The notes: generated by a model from the letters alone, not told the origin. A DNA stretch of 64,000 bases from Sialis fuliginosa (GCA_961205875.1 OY540812.1:20150001-20214000), one strand, 5' to 3'. Positions 47,925 through 60,730 are shown, counted from the first letter of the stretch. Program-made: numbers and translations.

Positions 47925-48250
47925 AAAAAGTATACCAAATAATTAAATTTAACGGTTTTTGAAGTCGGTTTTCTTTTTTTCTTTATAGAAAAATGGTATC
48001 GACTTCAAAAACTGTTAAATTTAATTATTGGGGATCATTTTCAGTATTTTTAAGTTTTCTTTAAAGTTTTTTATTTTTCCTTTTTTTCGAAGTCCATGGT
48101 CAGATTCTGATGAAATTTATATGGGACCGCCATGGGAGTATACTCTTTCAAACAAAAGTTATGCCCGAAAATACATAAAAATATATATACAACAAAATTG
48201 AAAATTTCCCCTTTTTTTAAATTCATGGTCACATTTTGAAAAAAATAGGA
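47925..48250. repeat. Hairpin and adjacent repeat with GAAGTCGG motif
   Basis: Arms at about 47925-47985 and 47992-48045 are inverted copies (AATTAAATTTAACGGTTTTT and AAAACTGTTAAATTTAATTA). Just to the right, 48088-48250 (CCATGGTCAGATTCTGATGA, ATATGGGACCGCCATGGGAG) resembles a widespread insect repeat tail. No gene. Confidence 0.65.
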
Positions 48251-49240
48251 GTTATATATAAAAAATGTATAGAGACGAATTGAGAACCTTCATTTTTTTA
48301 ACAACCATCAATATGAAATATTTTTTTGCAAATGAGAAAATAGAAATATTAAAATATACCTACTGTTTAAAAAAAAACTTGAAAATGTGTTATAAATTAA
48401 ATAAAAGTTCCTGCCATGGCATTTATTACATAAATTTAAGTATTATTAAATAATAGAAGAAGAACCATTTATAGAATGCAAAGAAATCAGTATAAAAATA
48501 AAACTTAAAAAGTACTCAATTATTTCAAGTAAACGAATACAAAGTTGATGAAATCGATGTTTGCTTTAAAAACATCTAACGATCACTGTATACATACGAA
48601 CACTTCTAAAAATAAAAGCTTTCAAAGCTTATCGACACGGAAAGCTCGCAAACATTTATTTATACACATAATTTTACACGGGAACATTTGAGCATCTCTA
48701 ATTGTAAGCTTTAACCGCACGCATCTTGCGATGGTGTGAAAGCTCAAACGGGACGCTTTAAATCTCATCGTCTTGTTTAGAGGTCCTTGCGCGCCTCAGT
48801 TTTACGCATGAATAATTTCTTTTCATCCGATCGTAAAAACCAGCTTTATACATTCCGATGTTATTCCTTTATTTTAACTTTCAAAATAACAGCGAATACG
48901 TCAAAGTTGTTATTTGTCACATAATCGAGCTGTTTCGTGTATATTTTTATTAAAAACACTGATGGGTTGTTACGTTTCCATTTGTCCATGTATTTTATTT
49001 TCGTACATAAAAAATTACTTTGCATTCATAGCTGTTATACGTGAATATATGTATGTATGTACATTTATGAATATATGTATAACAAAATGAAAGGATAAAT
49101 ATTATGTTCTTTTTTTTATTATCAAAAGAAAATTTTATATGTTTTAATCAACGAAATATGTATAATACGAATAACAAATGTAGAGTGTACAGTACATAAG
49201 TGTCTATATAATAAAAATAACATTTGTTATTATCATAATA
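48251..49240. other. Gene-free stretch with a GC-richer patch
   Basis: 48680-48860 is less AT-rich (ACCGCACGCATCTTGCGATG, CCTTGCGCGCCTCAGTTTTACG) but has no open frame and no repeat partner in the window. It could be conserved non-coding sequence. Confidence 0.35.
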
Positions 49241-49705
49241 AGGTAGGTACTGGTGCCAGTCTTGAATAAATTATTGAGCAAATTATATTGTTTTTTTAGG
49301 ATAGATGGGATACATACAACTACTTCTTTCTCAAATCTATTTAATAACCAAAATCCGCAAATATCGTTTTTTTATTATAGCCTTTTATTTTGTATTGCTA
49401 AAGATTATAAACTGATTACTACTACTACACAAACATTATAAAATTTAATACAATGTAAAACATTTACATAAGAAAATAAACTTTTCTTGATAGTCTACCG
49501 AACCGCGATAATTATTTGTTCACTGTTTTTAAACAAAATGACTAATTATCATTAAATCACGTTGTAAGACAATTAAATGTATATAGAATAATTCCAGTAA
49601 TTACAGTAATCAAATATCAAAAAATATTTCTAATTCAGTACATTTAATTTAAAAATATAATATAATATAAATACTATAGGATATTGTTCAAGACTGATTG
49701 TTTGT
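49241..49705 (+). mobile_element. GGTACTGGCACCAG MITE family, diverged copy
   Basis: Starts AAGGTAGGTACTGGTGCCAG, with interior AACCAAAATCCGCAAATATC, TATAGCCTTTTATTTTG, CACGTTGTAAGACAATTAAA and TTCTAATTCAGTACATTTAA in the family order. The right tip is decayed (TTGTTCAAGACTGATTG). Confidence 0.7.
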
Positions 49706-51237
49706 GCCTTATCAGGTGTTCTCAAGATGTATATATATATTTTTAATAAATTGCAGCATGTATTAAAACAGTAGTACACAGTTACACACACTGCGATTAA
49801 TTGTGGAACACAAATGTTTCCACGATTCTACTGGTACACTCCTTCTCTTTTGACTGTAAACCAGGTTAGACACGGTACCTTCCGTACTGTGAACTCTCAA
49901 TTCCTCGATATGTATATATATATTTGTATAGCTGTCATTTATATAATAATAGATTGATTAATTAATTTTTGTTAATTTATGTACAATTAAAATACCCTAC
50001 GGAAAAAAATACATACTATTTAGTTTTAAATTGTCAAAAAATGTTATTTTCTGTAATTTGTTAATAATTTTGAAAAATTTCTTCGAGTGCTTATGACCGA
50101 ACAATCGAATGAAATTTAAAATCAAATATAGTTTGGGGAAAACAAATATTTGCATAATAATTTGTGGAATAAAAAAAAACTTCAAAAACTGAATTTCTGT
50201 ATAAAAGTATATTTCGATTAAAAAATGCAAAAAAAGGGAACTGCTTCTCAGCTGAACAATCACTACTTTTATTCACATTGACCCCTGATATTAATTATAA
50301 CGAACAAAAAAACATTTACAATTAAAATTATTTTTAAGCTGATGTACATAAATGTATAAAGTCTGGAAGGTACCGTTTGCATAAATATAATGGACATTAC
50401 ATTTTACCAAAATCTAATAATACATACCTGCTAAATACGACTATATAGAATGCATACATTTCAATGTATTGATTAGTACCTACATGTCCATTTAAATTAA
50501 AACATTGATAAACTAATTGTTTTCATTCCAATCAAAAACTAGATTACAAAAGGTATTTTATTTATATTTATTATATTTATAATTTATTTATATTTATAAA
50601 CGTATATATTATATATAACGTATATAATATATTATATTATATACGTTTTTCATTACAATGGCAAAAATAGTTATTTTCTTTATCAAAATTTTCTTCTTCT
50701 TTTTTACTTTGTACTTCAGCAGTCTTCTTCATTTTATTATAGTTTCTAAGATATCTGGTTCTAATTGGTTAAATTTTGGTCAAAGTGGACATTACCTTAT
50801 TTTTGCACATGCGTACTGACCCTTTATATCTGTAAGAGATTTATCATCTTTATCATGTTTTTACAGTAGACGTAGGTAAAATTTTTAAGTGTAGAAATGT
50901 ACTTAACTAAAAAAATTTAAATAGTGGAGTTATCCTGTTTTTGCAGTAACCCGACGATATGTAGTTTTTATTGATCTTCCATGCTAGCTTTTATTTTAAT
51001 AAAAATTAAGCTGAAATATCATATAAAAATGGATGTAAACTTACTTTTAATGTGAGCGTGATCTACGGAACGTTAGCGGTCCGATACTAGATGTAGGTAC
51101 AACTATCGGTAAGTGCAAAGAGAACATTAGCTATCCTCTTATAACATACTGAAACCACTGAATTCGCGATTACCCCGCATTCGTGATTACCCAACTGTCC
51201 CTTATACAACATTTTGTATGTATTGTAACTTACATAA
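49706..51237. other. Gene-free stretch with AT-rich low-complexity DNA
   Basis: 50560-50650 is almost pure AT with self-complementary TATATAA/TTATATA runs around ACGTATA. The minus-strand open frames at 49997-50276 are AT-rich with no domain. Confidence 0.4.
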
Positions 51238-51239
51238 TA

Positions 51240-51687
51240 CAGTTGGACTCCTATAAGTTCGAACCCTTTAAGTTCGGATTCCCCTCCATCGGAGAAGTTG
51301 TTTCCCTCATTCCTTACGCATGCGCAAACGGTGAGAAAATAATTATTAAAGTGGTTTCACAATTATATAAATGGAAATATACCTACAACGTTATTAAACA
51401 GACGAAAAAAAAAACAATATGTACTCAAATACTTTTATTCAAATATAGTCACTATACCTTTTTTGAAGACGGCATATAGGTATTACAAATGATGAACTGT
51501 CAGAGAACTTTCCAATTTTACCACCAGGGAGTTATATTAGATCGCTCTGAGTAAAGTGTGCGAGAGAGAGAGAAAGTTATTTCCATCTCATTTCATTAGA
51601 TCGGTATTGTGATAGAAGGGGTACCCTGTAAGTTCTAATTCCGAGAATATTTGGTCCCGTAGCTTAGAAATTATAGGAGTTCTACTG
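51240..51687. mobile_element. pogo-like MITE, CAGTTGGACTCCTATAA ends
   Basis: TA (51238-51239) then CAGTTGGACTCCTATAAGTT at the left; AATTATAGGAGTTCTACTG then TA at the right. The ends resemble pogo/Tigger-type terminal repeats. The 448-bp interior includes a TAAGTTCGG repeat, an AGAGAG run at about 51562, and GCATGCGC. The 98-residue open frame is not a gene. Confidence 0.78.
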
Positions 51688-51689
51688 TA

Positions 51690-52412
51690 CAAAGATTTCT
51701 TATATACCTATATTATATATAATGAGGAAAAGTTTGTTTATTTATTTAAGTTAATCTCATAAAATACTTAACCGATTTTGATGAAACTTTCACCATGTAA
51801 AATAATAATTTATAAATTATCAATTGTAAATTTTCTTTAATACGTGCCGATTCTAATTCAAGACTCGTAGTGGTTCTAGGTTTTTGAAAAGTGAAAATCC
51901 CATTTAATTAGGTTCGGTAGATTTTCTTGAATATAAATAAATAAATAAACGAATTTTTTTTAAGAACTAACATTTAGATTACAAAAAAAAAACTAAAAAA
52001 ATCTAAAATATTTTAGCTGTACAGAGACTACAGATTCACATATGTATTAGTATCAGTATTAGTAAATAGTAATCAATCCCTTACTTCAAAGAAGGGTTTC
52101 CCAAAAAGATGTTTACTAATTGAATACAATTCCTTGTTTGAACAACATTCAGTTGGCGCTTCGATCAAGGGTGCTCCTGCTAGTTGTCCCACTCGTTGTG
52201 TAAATTGTAAGCTAAAGTTTGATTATGGTAAGGTTTAATGGAATAAAGTTGGTTTACAATGTAAATTAGAGGCGTGAGTTGCTTTATTTATCGTCGTGTA
52301 AACTTCTCTTAATAAGCACCGTTGAAATATAGCGGCCCAGCGTTTGATTCATATTTAAACAAATTGAATATTTTGGTTGTCACTTACAAGCCTTCATTTA
52401 TATAATTTGATT
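51690..52412. other. Gene-free stretch with a repeat remnant
   Basis: 51715-51905 (ACTTAACCGATTTTGATGAA, CTTTCACCATGTAAAA) is a decayed relative of the remnant at 21530-21610. Nothing else seen. Confidence 0.4.
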
Positions 52413-52414
52413 TA

Positions 52415-52706
52415 TGTCCGGTATTATAAAGGAGCTAACAAAATTTGTTAGCTAATAAGCACTATCTGTGTTATTATCTATGGATTTGTATTAGAATTTA
52501 GATCAGTGATATTTCAATTTATCGTAACACTGACCTTATAAATTAATTTTCATAATATCAAAGGTTTTAATACTATTGATGTTGACTTACTGCGCGTGCG
52601 AGAAACTTGTCAAATACTTCAAGGAAACTGTCATATAGATTTGATACCCCTTTTGAAAGTACTTGTTAGCTAACAAATTTTGATAGCTTCTTTATAATAC
52701 CGGACA
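52415..52706. mobile_element. MITE, CCGGTATTATAA family, intact ends
   Basis: TA then TGTCCGGTATTATAAAGGAG; right end TTCTTTATAATACCGGACA then TA. Subterminal GCTAACAAAATTTGTTAGC is itself palindromic and is repeated in inverse near the right end. It is 292 bp, non-coding, and the best-preserved member here. Confidence 0.82.
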
Positions 52707-52708
52707 TA

Positions 52709-53882
52709 AATGTTATTAAATTAAACTGATGTGGTTACCACAAGATTTTTTAATACATCACTACACATATTTTTGATTACATATACATATGTATTTTGTA
52801 TCATATACATACAATTAACGATGCCAGTCAATAATTTATTAATAAAATTTAAAAAATTAAATTAACAAAAATTGTTTACACATAATGTACAAGGATATGA
52901 ATTTTATATGAATCACTAACAAGAGGGTAAATGTTTAGTTTAATTTTAAATTAAATTATTATTTCAAATAAAATAAAATTAAAAAATTAAATAAAAATTT
53001 TAAACAAAATTTTTTATTTTAATTTAATTTTGAAAAACTATACAGCTATACCTTTATGAAAAAAATAAATAAAGATATTATTCCTACTTTATTATACAGT
53101 ATACTTAAAAGTTTAAAAAAGTTTATCATTAAATACTCGTACATGAACTATAAATAATTATATAAGTTAACAATTTCATCTTTATTTTTATTTTTTGTGT
53201 TATATCACGTAACTAATCTTTTTCCGTATATAGTATATAGTAAGCAACAACTATTTTCAGAAAAAATCAATTATTTCCTTTAGAAAAACAACATTTTTTC
53301 CAATCCCTAGTGATAATCCTATTTAGAACATCGTGGTATTATCTTACATTCTATATACAATATAGAATATTTTATTATTAGAAATAATTATTACAAAAAT
53401 CATACACCAAATAATAATTACAATTTTTAAATCTTTTAACGAAATGTAAAATTTAAATAAAGTATTTAATATATGTATACCGATACCAAAATTTCATCCA
53501 AAACATTTGAATTTAATTTTCATTCTTTTTCAGTTATGTTTATCTCTCCTACCTCAAACGCTGTCGATTGTGATTTGTGAATACATTTCCAGGTATATTT
53601 TCACAAAACATAATATAATCAATCCCCTTCTAGCACACATTCGGTTTTAAATATATCCAACGCAAAGGTCATATATACAATTACGACACTAATTATGAAA
53701 TGTTTAACGCAGATATTGCCTCTGTAATGACGAATATTTATCTGTTACCTGAATCTATTGTTAACATTTTGTTGGCCGGTCTTGAGTACCTATACATGAC
53801 GCACATCGCTAATTTATAATTAATACAATTTTAATAGTTGAAATATAAACTAACAAATTCAAAAGCAAAGTAGATACAGAAA
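52709..53882. other. Gene-free stretch
   Basis: Very AT-rich, nothing recognised. Confidence 0.4.
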
Positions 53883-53890
53883 CAGTTAAT

Positions 53891-54585
53891 TAAGGGTTTT
53901 TGAAACGGAAATATCCGAACCGTTTTTAAACTAAAAACCGCCTTAAAATCCATGGATTTCGTTTTCGACTTGATCCTTCGAAAATTTCGTCAAAGTCTGT
54001 CTTAGCATGGGCAACAAATCTATTAGATTGTCCTTATCCAGATGATAAGAAGAAAAATGACTCAAATGCGAATGAGGGAGGCCAGTACATTCACTAAAGG
54101 ACGAAATAAAAGAAGCAATTAATGAAGTGATGATTGTTCCAGAAAAATCAAACGATAAAGCTCTATCGATGAAGCAGGAATTTGCGAGATTTGAAATAAA
54201 CTTGTAGTAGGACTAAAAAAACTAAATCTGTTATATCAAGCGCTCTGTACAATAAATCGATATCTACGTACGCTCAAAGGACTTTTTCCCTAGTACCAAT
54301 TTTTGTACGACATTGCGATTTCGAATGAATGATAAACATTTAAATAGTTCAGTGTTTTTTAAATTTTATTATTTTAGTAATGTTCAAATAAAAAATAATT
54401 TGATGACAAATAAAAATTGTTTAAAAATTATTTTTTGCATGTTTCATTTAGTTTTATTTAAATTAAAAAATGTTGTCTTTATTCTTTTTTCTTCATGTTT
54501 AAAAAACCGAAAACCCCGATTGACTGCGGTTTTTTAATAATTGAAAACCGCGGTTTTCTAAAAACTCGATTTGTTCGAAACCCTA
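53891..54585 (+). mobile_element. hAT element remnant with decayed transposase
   Basis: Ends TAAGGGTTTTTGAAACGG and GTTCGAAACCCTA with flanking 8-mers CAGTTAAT and TAATTAAT (6 of 8). Subterminal AAACCG and CGGTTTT motifs recur at both sides. The interior carries the C-terminal transposase remnant listed separately, so this is a deletion derivative of an autonomous hAT. Confidence 0.72.
54090..54390 (+). pseudogene. hAT transposase C-terminal dimerisation region, frameshifted
   Basis: Two pieces can be read. From about 54095 one frame gives SLKDEIKEAINEV through EFARFEINL and then stops. From about 54220 another gives SALYNKSISTYAQRTFSL, corresponding to the hATC signature SxxxYERxFSxxG, and from 54313 the frame switches to FRMNDKHLNSSVFFKFYYF, matching the RSRM-x-x-x-LN-x-L-x-FLK block that follows it. 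The order and spacing fit the hATC dimerisation domain. Stops and at least one frameshift show it is dead. Confidence 0.65.
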
Positions 54586-54732
54586 TAATTAATATAAAAA
54601 ACAATAAATCATAAAATCTTCCAAACTGTCTTAAAATATTTGTAATATAGTATATTAGTAATCTTGATTAATCGATTAATAACAATTACAACCCTTTAAA
54701 TAATATGTAACTAATTCAAAAACCAAAGAGCT

Positions 54733-55260
54733 AAGGTACTAACACCAGTTATGGTCGCTATAAGAGCAAGGTTTACTGTTTTTGTGATTGTCGGGCTTTT
54801 TTTGTAATTCTCATAAACTCATGTTACTAATAAAACAAGTAACTCTTTATTTAATCAATTAATTACCAAAGTCCGCAAATATAGTTTTTTTTTTTAATTA
54901 TAAAAATAAAATAAGTAATGAGCACGCAGTAATGGACACTTGTTAATGATTAAAAAATGATAAGTATTACGACACAAAAGTTATAAAACAAAGAATCGTC
55001 ACATTTGAAACAATGTAAAGTAATTGCTATGATAATATAATAATTAATAAATAAATTATACTAATAATTAGTTTAAATGTCCACCATTTTGACACCTAAA
55101 GGCCGATTGTCATCAAATCACGCTGTAAGACAATTAAATGTATATAGATCAATATTCAGAATGGGTAGTAATCAAATATCACAAAAATTTCTAATTCAGT
55201 ACATTTAATTTAAAAATAGCCATTACTTGGGTCATATCCAAGACTGGTGCCAGTACCTTA
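54733..55260 (+). mobile_element. GGTACTGGCACCAG MITE family, longest copy
   Basis: AAGGTACTAACACCAGTTAT to AAGACTGGTGCCAGTACCTTA, 528 bp, with inverted tips. Interior blocks ATGATAATATAATAATTAAT and CCACCATTTTGACACCTA are shared with 25230 and 31645. Relative to 31645 it lacks the TATAGCCTTTTATTTTG block. Confidence 0.82.
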
Positions 55261-57048
55261 CTTATCGTAAGTTAGCAAATGTTAATAATATTCATATTGC
55301 AATTGTTATCAGTCTATCAGTTTCGGTCAGTTAAGGATTATTGTTTGTGAAACTAGACGTTATTATTTTATTAAGTTGCGACCATCAAAGTGTTAAAATT
55401 TAACATATGTATGTATATGTAGATTGCATTTATGTATGTTACATACATTCATTTTACGTAAATATAGTGCTAATACTACATATTTGAATTGAATCGCTTG
55501 CGGAAATTTTGAATTTGTTATATTGTTTGCATTTATTATATGTTACTGTTGTTATTTTGTTAACATGTTAATTAGTGATGCAAAAAACCCTAGGGAAAAT
55601 GTAATTTTCACTTTTTATACATAATAGGTACAATTTAACATGTATAGAATTTATTATGTGATATACCCGTATGGGCAATTACATGGAATTTATCTATGTT
55701 ACCCTCGAAATTGGTGGCATTACATATGTTAAAACTGTTTAATTCTATGTTTAATCAAACACGTTTCATTTTTTATGTTCACATTTAGTCACGCTTGTTC
55801 AAAATGTTTCAGTTTTATTTCTATTATTCACTACACGATAACAAAACATATTTATTTAGGAACAATTCAAAAGTGCTTCATTAAAAATATTACAGGTAAT
55901 TATTATTTTACCAATATTGAATATGTTAATCTAAATTACTTTTTAAAGATTTAACTATTAGTTTTATTTGATTTTTTTATTTCATACAATATAGGGTAAA
56001 GCGGGAAAAATGCAAGCATTATCGTTAATAATGTATATTCTACTTAATGTCCATTTTTACTACCCGTAGCCTTATAGCTTCCCTTTTTACCTGACAATGA
56101 GCTGATTGACCTTTAATCTATCTATCGTAATAGGTACACATTTATTTTTAAATTCTAGTTTCTAAATATTTTAATAAAGTAACAATTTACCCAAGTGAAC
56201 GGTGCTAATATAATAGTACAAACTATTTTTGGGGCAAAAAAAAATGAAACTAACAATTTTAGATTAACTTTAATTTTTATTTCATTGTGATCAGTTGAAA
56301 CTTTCTGAGATATGAACTAGTTAACAGCTGTGGTAAAAAAAGTACTTAAAACTTTTAAGGAAAAAAAACTAAAAAAACTCCACTTTCCACATCCATCATC
56401 ATACAAACTCGATGGTACCATATTATTGTATTGTCACCGAAATTGCATAAGTTTACAATGTTTCAAATCGATACGACAGTTAAAAGTGGGTGAAAAGTGA
56501 GTTGTAAGATTTGTTTACAATGTTAGGAAGCTACAGGTCAGATAATAAAAGCATAAAAATAATAGACCGATATTTATTACTTTTACCCCGTTATTGCAGT
56601 TACTCGATTTGACCCTACTAAGGCATTCTTATTCCCTTTTATCCATGTCTTCGCTCCTTGCATGTGTTTTAAAATCGATGAATGCCCGTCCAACCGGCTG
56701 CACTAAACATGTAGGCATTGCATTCCTACTACAGCTCACATCTGTTTTGTTTGTTTTATCGAACATACTTCACTGCCCTTCTTTAGAAATGTTTGTGATG
56801 ATATATAACTTAAACTATGTAACAATAAAAATGACGCTCGGTTCATTAATAATGATAATTCACTAATAATAAAATAGTAAGATAAATATGTAGATTCAGT
56901 AGTTACTGACAGATAAACAAAAATTCTAAAAACTATCAAAATAGATTATATTTGGTATGATAAGATGTATAGATTTTAAAAAATGTATAAAGGAAATACT
57001 GCTAATTGCATCTACAAATAATAATACACGAAAAAACATTTGAAGGTA
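55261..57048. other. Gene-free stretch
   Basis: GGGTAAAGCGGGAAAAATGC at 55994 and CTTTTACCCCGTTATTGCAG at 56581 are weakly inverted and might bound an old element. The 90-residue open frame at 56594-56866 has no recognisable domain. Confidence 0.35.
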
Positions 57049-57050
57049 TA

Positions 57051-57300
57051 GTGCCTGGTATTATAAAGAAAGCTCAGCAGCTAATGCTATCTGCCTGATA
57101 GGAATGAATAATATTGTTTATATGAATGACCTTGACCAGAAATCGGCGATTTAAAATAAATGTACCTCATAAAATGCATAGCATTAACATTATTCTACAT
57201 TTATTACCATTGCTCTAGAATCTCGAGCAAATTCATAACGATTTGACATCTCGCAGATAGCGTTAGCTGCCGAGCAATTTTTTTTTTATAATACCGGGCA
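57051..57300. mobile_element. MITE, CCGGTATTATAA family, copy with local duplicate
   Basis: TA then GTGCCTGGTATTATAAAGAA; right end TTATAATACCGGGCA then TA. 250 bp. Its right part and the following flank (57229-57455) are duplicated at 61100-61327. Confidence 0.8.
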
Positions 57301-57302
57301 TA

Positions 57303-58704
57303 AGTAACGTATTTCCCAACATGCACCATTCTACAAATGGCACATAAAGTATAAATTCTACTATCTATTTAGTGTTTAGATTACATTTTATATAAACCAA
57401 ATAGTCTACTCTAAAAATAAACTCAATTTACAAATACCTTCTTTATTTATTTTTGCTATCGCACCAAACGTATATTCAAAAAGCACAATATGTTCCAATA
57501 TATTAAATTAAAAGTCAACTTGATATCTAATCTACAACGAACGGAAGCTTTTAGTAAATAAAGCTATCAGTGTAATGAAAGTTGTTGTTGATTGAACGCC
57601 AATCAACCAATCAAATTATATGCAACAATTAATTAATCGTCATATCGACGCAACAAACAATCGTTAATAATAAAATATGTAGACATATTCAACATGTATG
57701 GCGTTGTTTTGTGGGGCAGGTAAACATTAACATGTTATACTAAAATGTTGATTTACGGTGCAGACATTGTTTAAAATGCCAAAATCAATTTATTTTTTAT
57801 TGATCATTTTTTTAAATATCAAATACCTATAAAACTTTCAGTATATTTGAGTGATCAGATATTACTCGATTTTTTTTAATTACACTAATTTAAATGAAAT
57901 CAAATGTTTTAAAAACTAAATCGCATCCGTTTTATTATTATCCTAGCGTAGACAGCGTAAGATTAATGTTAAAAAAATAAGGCTATTTAAGTACAATATG
58001 CATGCATCAACGAAAAATTCACGATATTTAAAAAATAAATTACTTCTTAATTCAAAGAAATTTGATGAGAACAGCAATATTATAATATAATATAAGAATT
58101 CAATCATTTCAGATATATGCAAATACTCATTGCTGTAAATTTAAAAAAAATTGTGCAGTTAATAACCATATAATTTTTTCAATTTATTCGATTATTTTAT
58201 TTTGAATTGCACTTATGAATACTACTAGCAATGATACTAGATTACACAAACTTTTTCAGATTCAAAACCTTTAAATTTTTAGGAAAGTTAAGAACCAATT
58301 TAAAACAGTGCAATTAGTAGCAGTTTAAGGGCTATCGAAAAAGTGACAGCACAATGTAATTTCCATTTGTATTATGTAGATTATAATTTTGAATTATTTT
58401 TGAAAAAAGTGGCATTATTATAGGTACATAAGTATTCCTATTTTTCAGTTTTTTCTCACTGTTACTTTCGGAGATGTGAGGAAAATAGTTTTACAATAAA
58501 TTTGTTAAACGAATATTTTGATAACCCATTCCCCGGGATTGAAAAAAAATTATAAATTGGTCTATTATTGATATACCAATTACAATAATCATTACAAATC
58601 TCAGCTATCTTGATCAAACGGTTCTCTTATTAGAAGGCTGCGACAGATAGACAGACAGACACAGTTGATTCTATATGTTCAATTTTTCTGATTTCGGAAT
58701 GGAA
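57303..58704. other. Gene-free stretch
   Basis: Starts with flank that is duplicated at 61181-61327. The end (58600-58680) has a GATAGACAGACAGACAC stretch typical of insect repeat tails. No gene. Confidence 0.4.
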
Positions 58705-59521
58705 ATAAAAAAAAAACATCTGCCAAGTAAATGCACAGTGCTTCCTCGTGCTAAATTCACTAAAACCGATAGTGTTCAGATAAATTGCCTGGCATTGGTT
58801 AACCATTTAATTTTTATACAAATTTTACTAAAAAATCTTAGTTCGAATTTTTTCTTAAAACGCACCTGAATATTTTTTCATATGTTTTTAATTTTTTGAA
58901 AATTTCAATCTAAATCTAAATTTATGCAAATGTCAAACTGACATTTAAAACGTCAAAGTGACATTTAAAACGCCAAAGTGACATTTAAAACGTCAAAATG
59001 ACACTTAATATATCCAATCAAATATCAATTTAGAAAAACAAAACACGAATTTTTAAAATTAATTTAGATAAATCTTTGTAAGGGAATATTTTACAACAAA
59101 TGTAGTAGACCCATATTATAGGAAATTTAATTCTCTACAAAAAATATTCTATAAAATTTTCTCGTAACATGTGTCGTTCTTGAGATATCTTGAAAAAATA
59201 AATATTTTGGGGTGTCACCCCTCCCCCTTACACACGATTTTGATGATTTTGAAATGGGACCGTCCTCAAACCAAACCCAACCATCCGACCAAGTTTCAAT
59301 AATATCGGTTCAGTGGTTCATGAGTTATGCGTGTGACAAGGATTCAGGGGACAGACGGACGGACGGACGGACACACGGACAGACAGACAGACACGGAACG
59401 AAAAGTGTTTGTCTTAACGTGAAACGGATAAATAAATTTAAAATTTTGAAATTGGAGAACTTTTTTTTTGTCTTAATCTGAAACGATCACATAGCTTCTC
59501 GTATCTTCGATATTGCGAGGA
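58705..59521 (+). mobile_element. GACAGAC-rich repeat family, longest copy
   Basis: From AAAAAACATCTGCCAAGTAA to TCTTCGATATTGCGAGGAAG. Blocks shared with 24768-25229 include AACCATTTAATTTTTATACA, CCATCCGACCAAGTTTCAAT and TTCAGTGGTTCATGAG. A GGAC/GACA simple run lies at 59350-59395. The ends are not inverted repeats, so class is uncertain (non-LTR tail or other). The 89-residue open frame at 59212 is repeat-derived. Confidence 0.7.
58931..59010 (+). repeat. Four tandem 20-bp units
   Basis: TGTCAAACTGACATTTAAAA is followed by three variants of the same length (CGTCAAAGTGACATTTAAAA and two others). Each has an internal dyad (GTCA...TGAC). It lies inside the segment missing from the related copy at 24768. 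Confidence 0.92.
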
Positions 59522-60542
59522 AGCAATATATATATAAATATAAATCAACATGTAGATTGAAATTGAAAGTAATATAATTGTAAAACAATTTAAAACATGT
59601 TATTTTATTTTTATTTTGTAGTTCAAAGAACTTCTTTTGGTGTTTATAGTTAAACCCGAAGATAAAATTTCAATCTGATAAAAAATTGGATCAAGTTTTT
59701 TATTTTCAAGAAAAAAATTACTAGTTTGTCTCGTTATAAACAGGAGAGACAATATTTAAATATATCCTAAATAATATTGTACATACGGTAGTCAAATTGT
59801 ATATATAAATATTTAATTTATCAATTATACTTATGTCTAAAATAAATACCTATGTGTATACCTATATATGTACAAAATGTACGTACATACCCACAGAAAA
59901 AATTCTAATTACGCATTACACATTATTTTAGAACACACTCATACATATCTTCATTAAATGCTATTAGTTACAATTTAAATTCGTTCTACATAAGCCTTTC
60001 TTCCTCGCAAATCCGTAAATTCGCATACCGCTATCTCTGTTTTAACAAACAATAGACAATTTCTTTCATTTACGCCTTTGTTAACGAGTGCTCGCTTTTG
60101 ATCGCCAGCGTGGAAAAACAATTGCAATTAACTTACCCCTTTTGTTTTATCAATGTTCACACTGCAATGCGATACTTGTTAGACAAAGACATCAATAAAA
60201 ACGTTATATCTATCCGTATACATTGTTTCTTTTTATTACCTTCCAACATCGCTACTAAATACTCACCTTAATAATATGCAAATCTTTACTTTGTATATCG
60301 TGAAAAGAGAGGCTATATTCAGTGAAATAGAAATTTCTATTTGGCGTCTTTGTTTTATTTTTATCGAACGTTTTCTATTACTCTTTGTATAATTTGCAAC
60401 AATGTATTTAAAGTTTGATTGTTGTGTGAGTAAGAAACGAAACGAAGTTAGACGTTATATTTCTTATCTCTTTTCAGGTAACGTAAAGCAGACTTTGCAC
60501 TTATAATACATTTCAATTTTTTATTTGGTTCATAATTTTGAC
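59522..60542. other. Gene-free stretch
   Basis: 60000-60260 is somewhat less AT-rich (GAGTGCTCGCTTTTGATCGC) without an open frame. TTTCTTATCTCTTTTCAG|GTAACG at 60462-60484 is an acceptor-like site on the plus strand with no supporting exon. Confidence 0.35.
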
Positions 60543-60630
60543 GTCAATTATTGTAATTTGGTAGACTTTTAGTTGATTAGTAACTTAATTTTAGATTAGT
60601 TAGGAAAGACTATAGATAGGTACATAAAAA
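60543..60630 (+). repeat. 88-bp segment duplicated exactly at 61327-61414
   Basis: GTCAATTATTGTAATTTGGT to AGATAGGTACATAAAAA is identical base for base to 61327-61414, as far as I can compare by eye. Confidence 0.92.
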
Positions 60631-60730
60631 TCACTGATCTGGTATTATTTAACTGGATAGTGGATACCTATGGAATTACTATTAAACCGGATGGCTAAAT
60701 TTCATACATTTTCTAACAGTATCATTTCCA

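Noticed and set aside
51245..51275. TAAGTTCGAACCC as a tRNA T-arm
   Set aside because: No anticodon arm or acceptor pairing around it; it lies inside a pogo-like MITE terminus.
59212..59481. 89-residue frame similar to the one at 24809-25036
   Set aside because: Similarity is due to a shared non-coding repeat including GACAGAC simple sequence; the other copy has an internal deletion.
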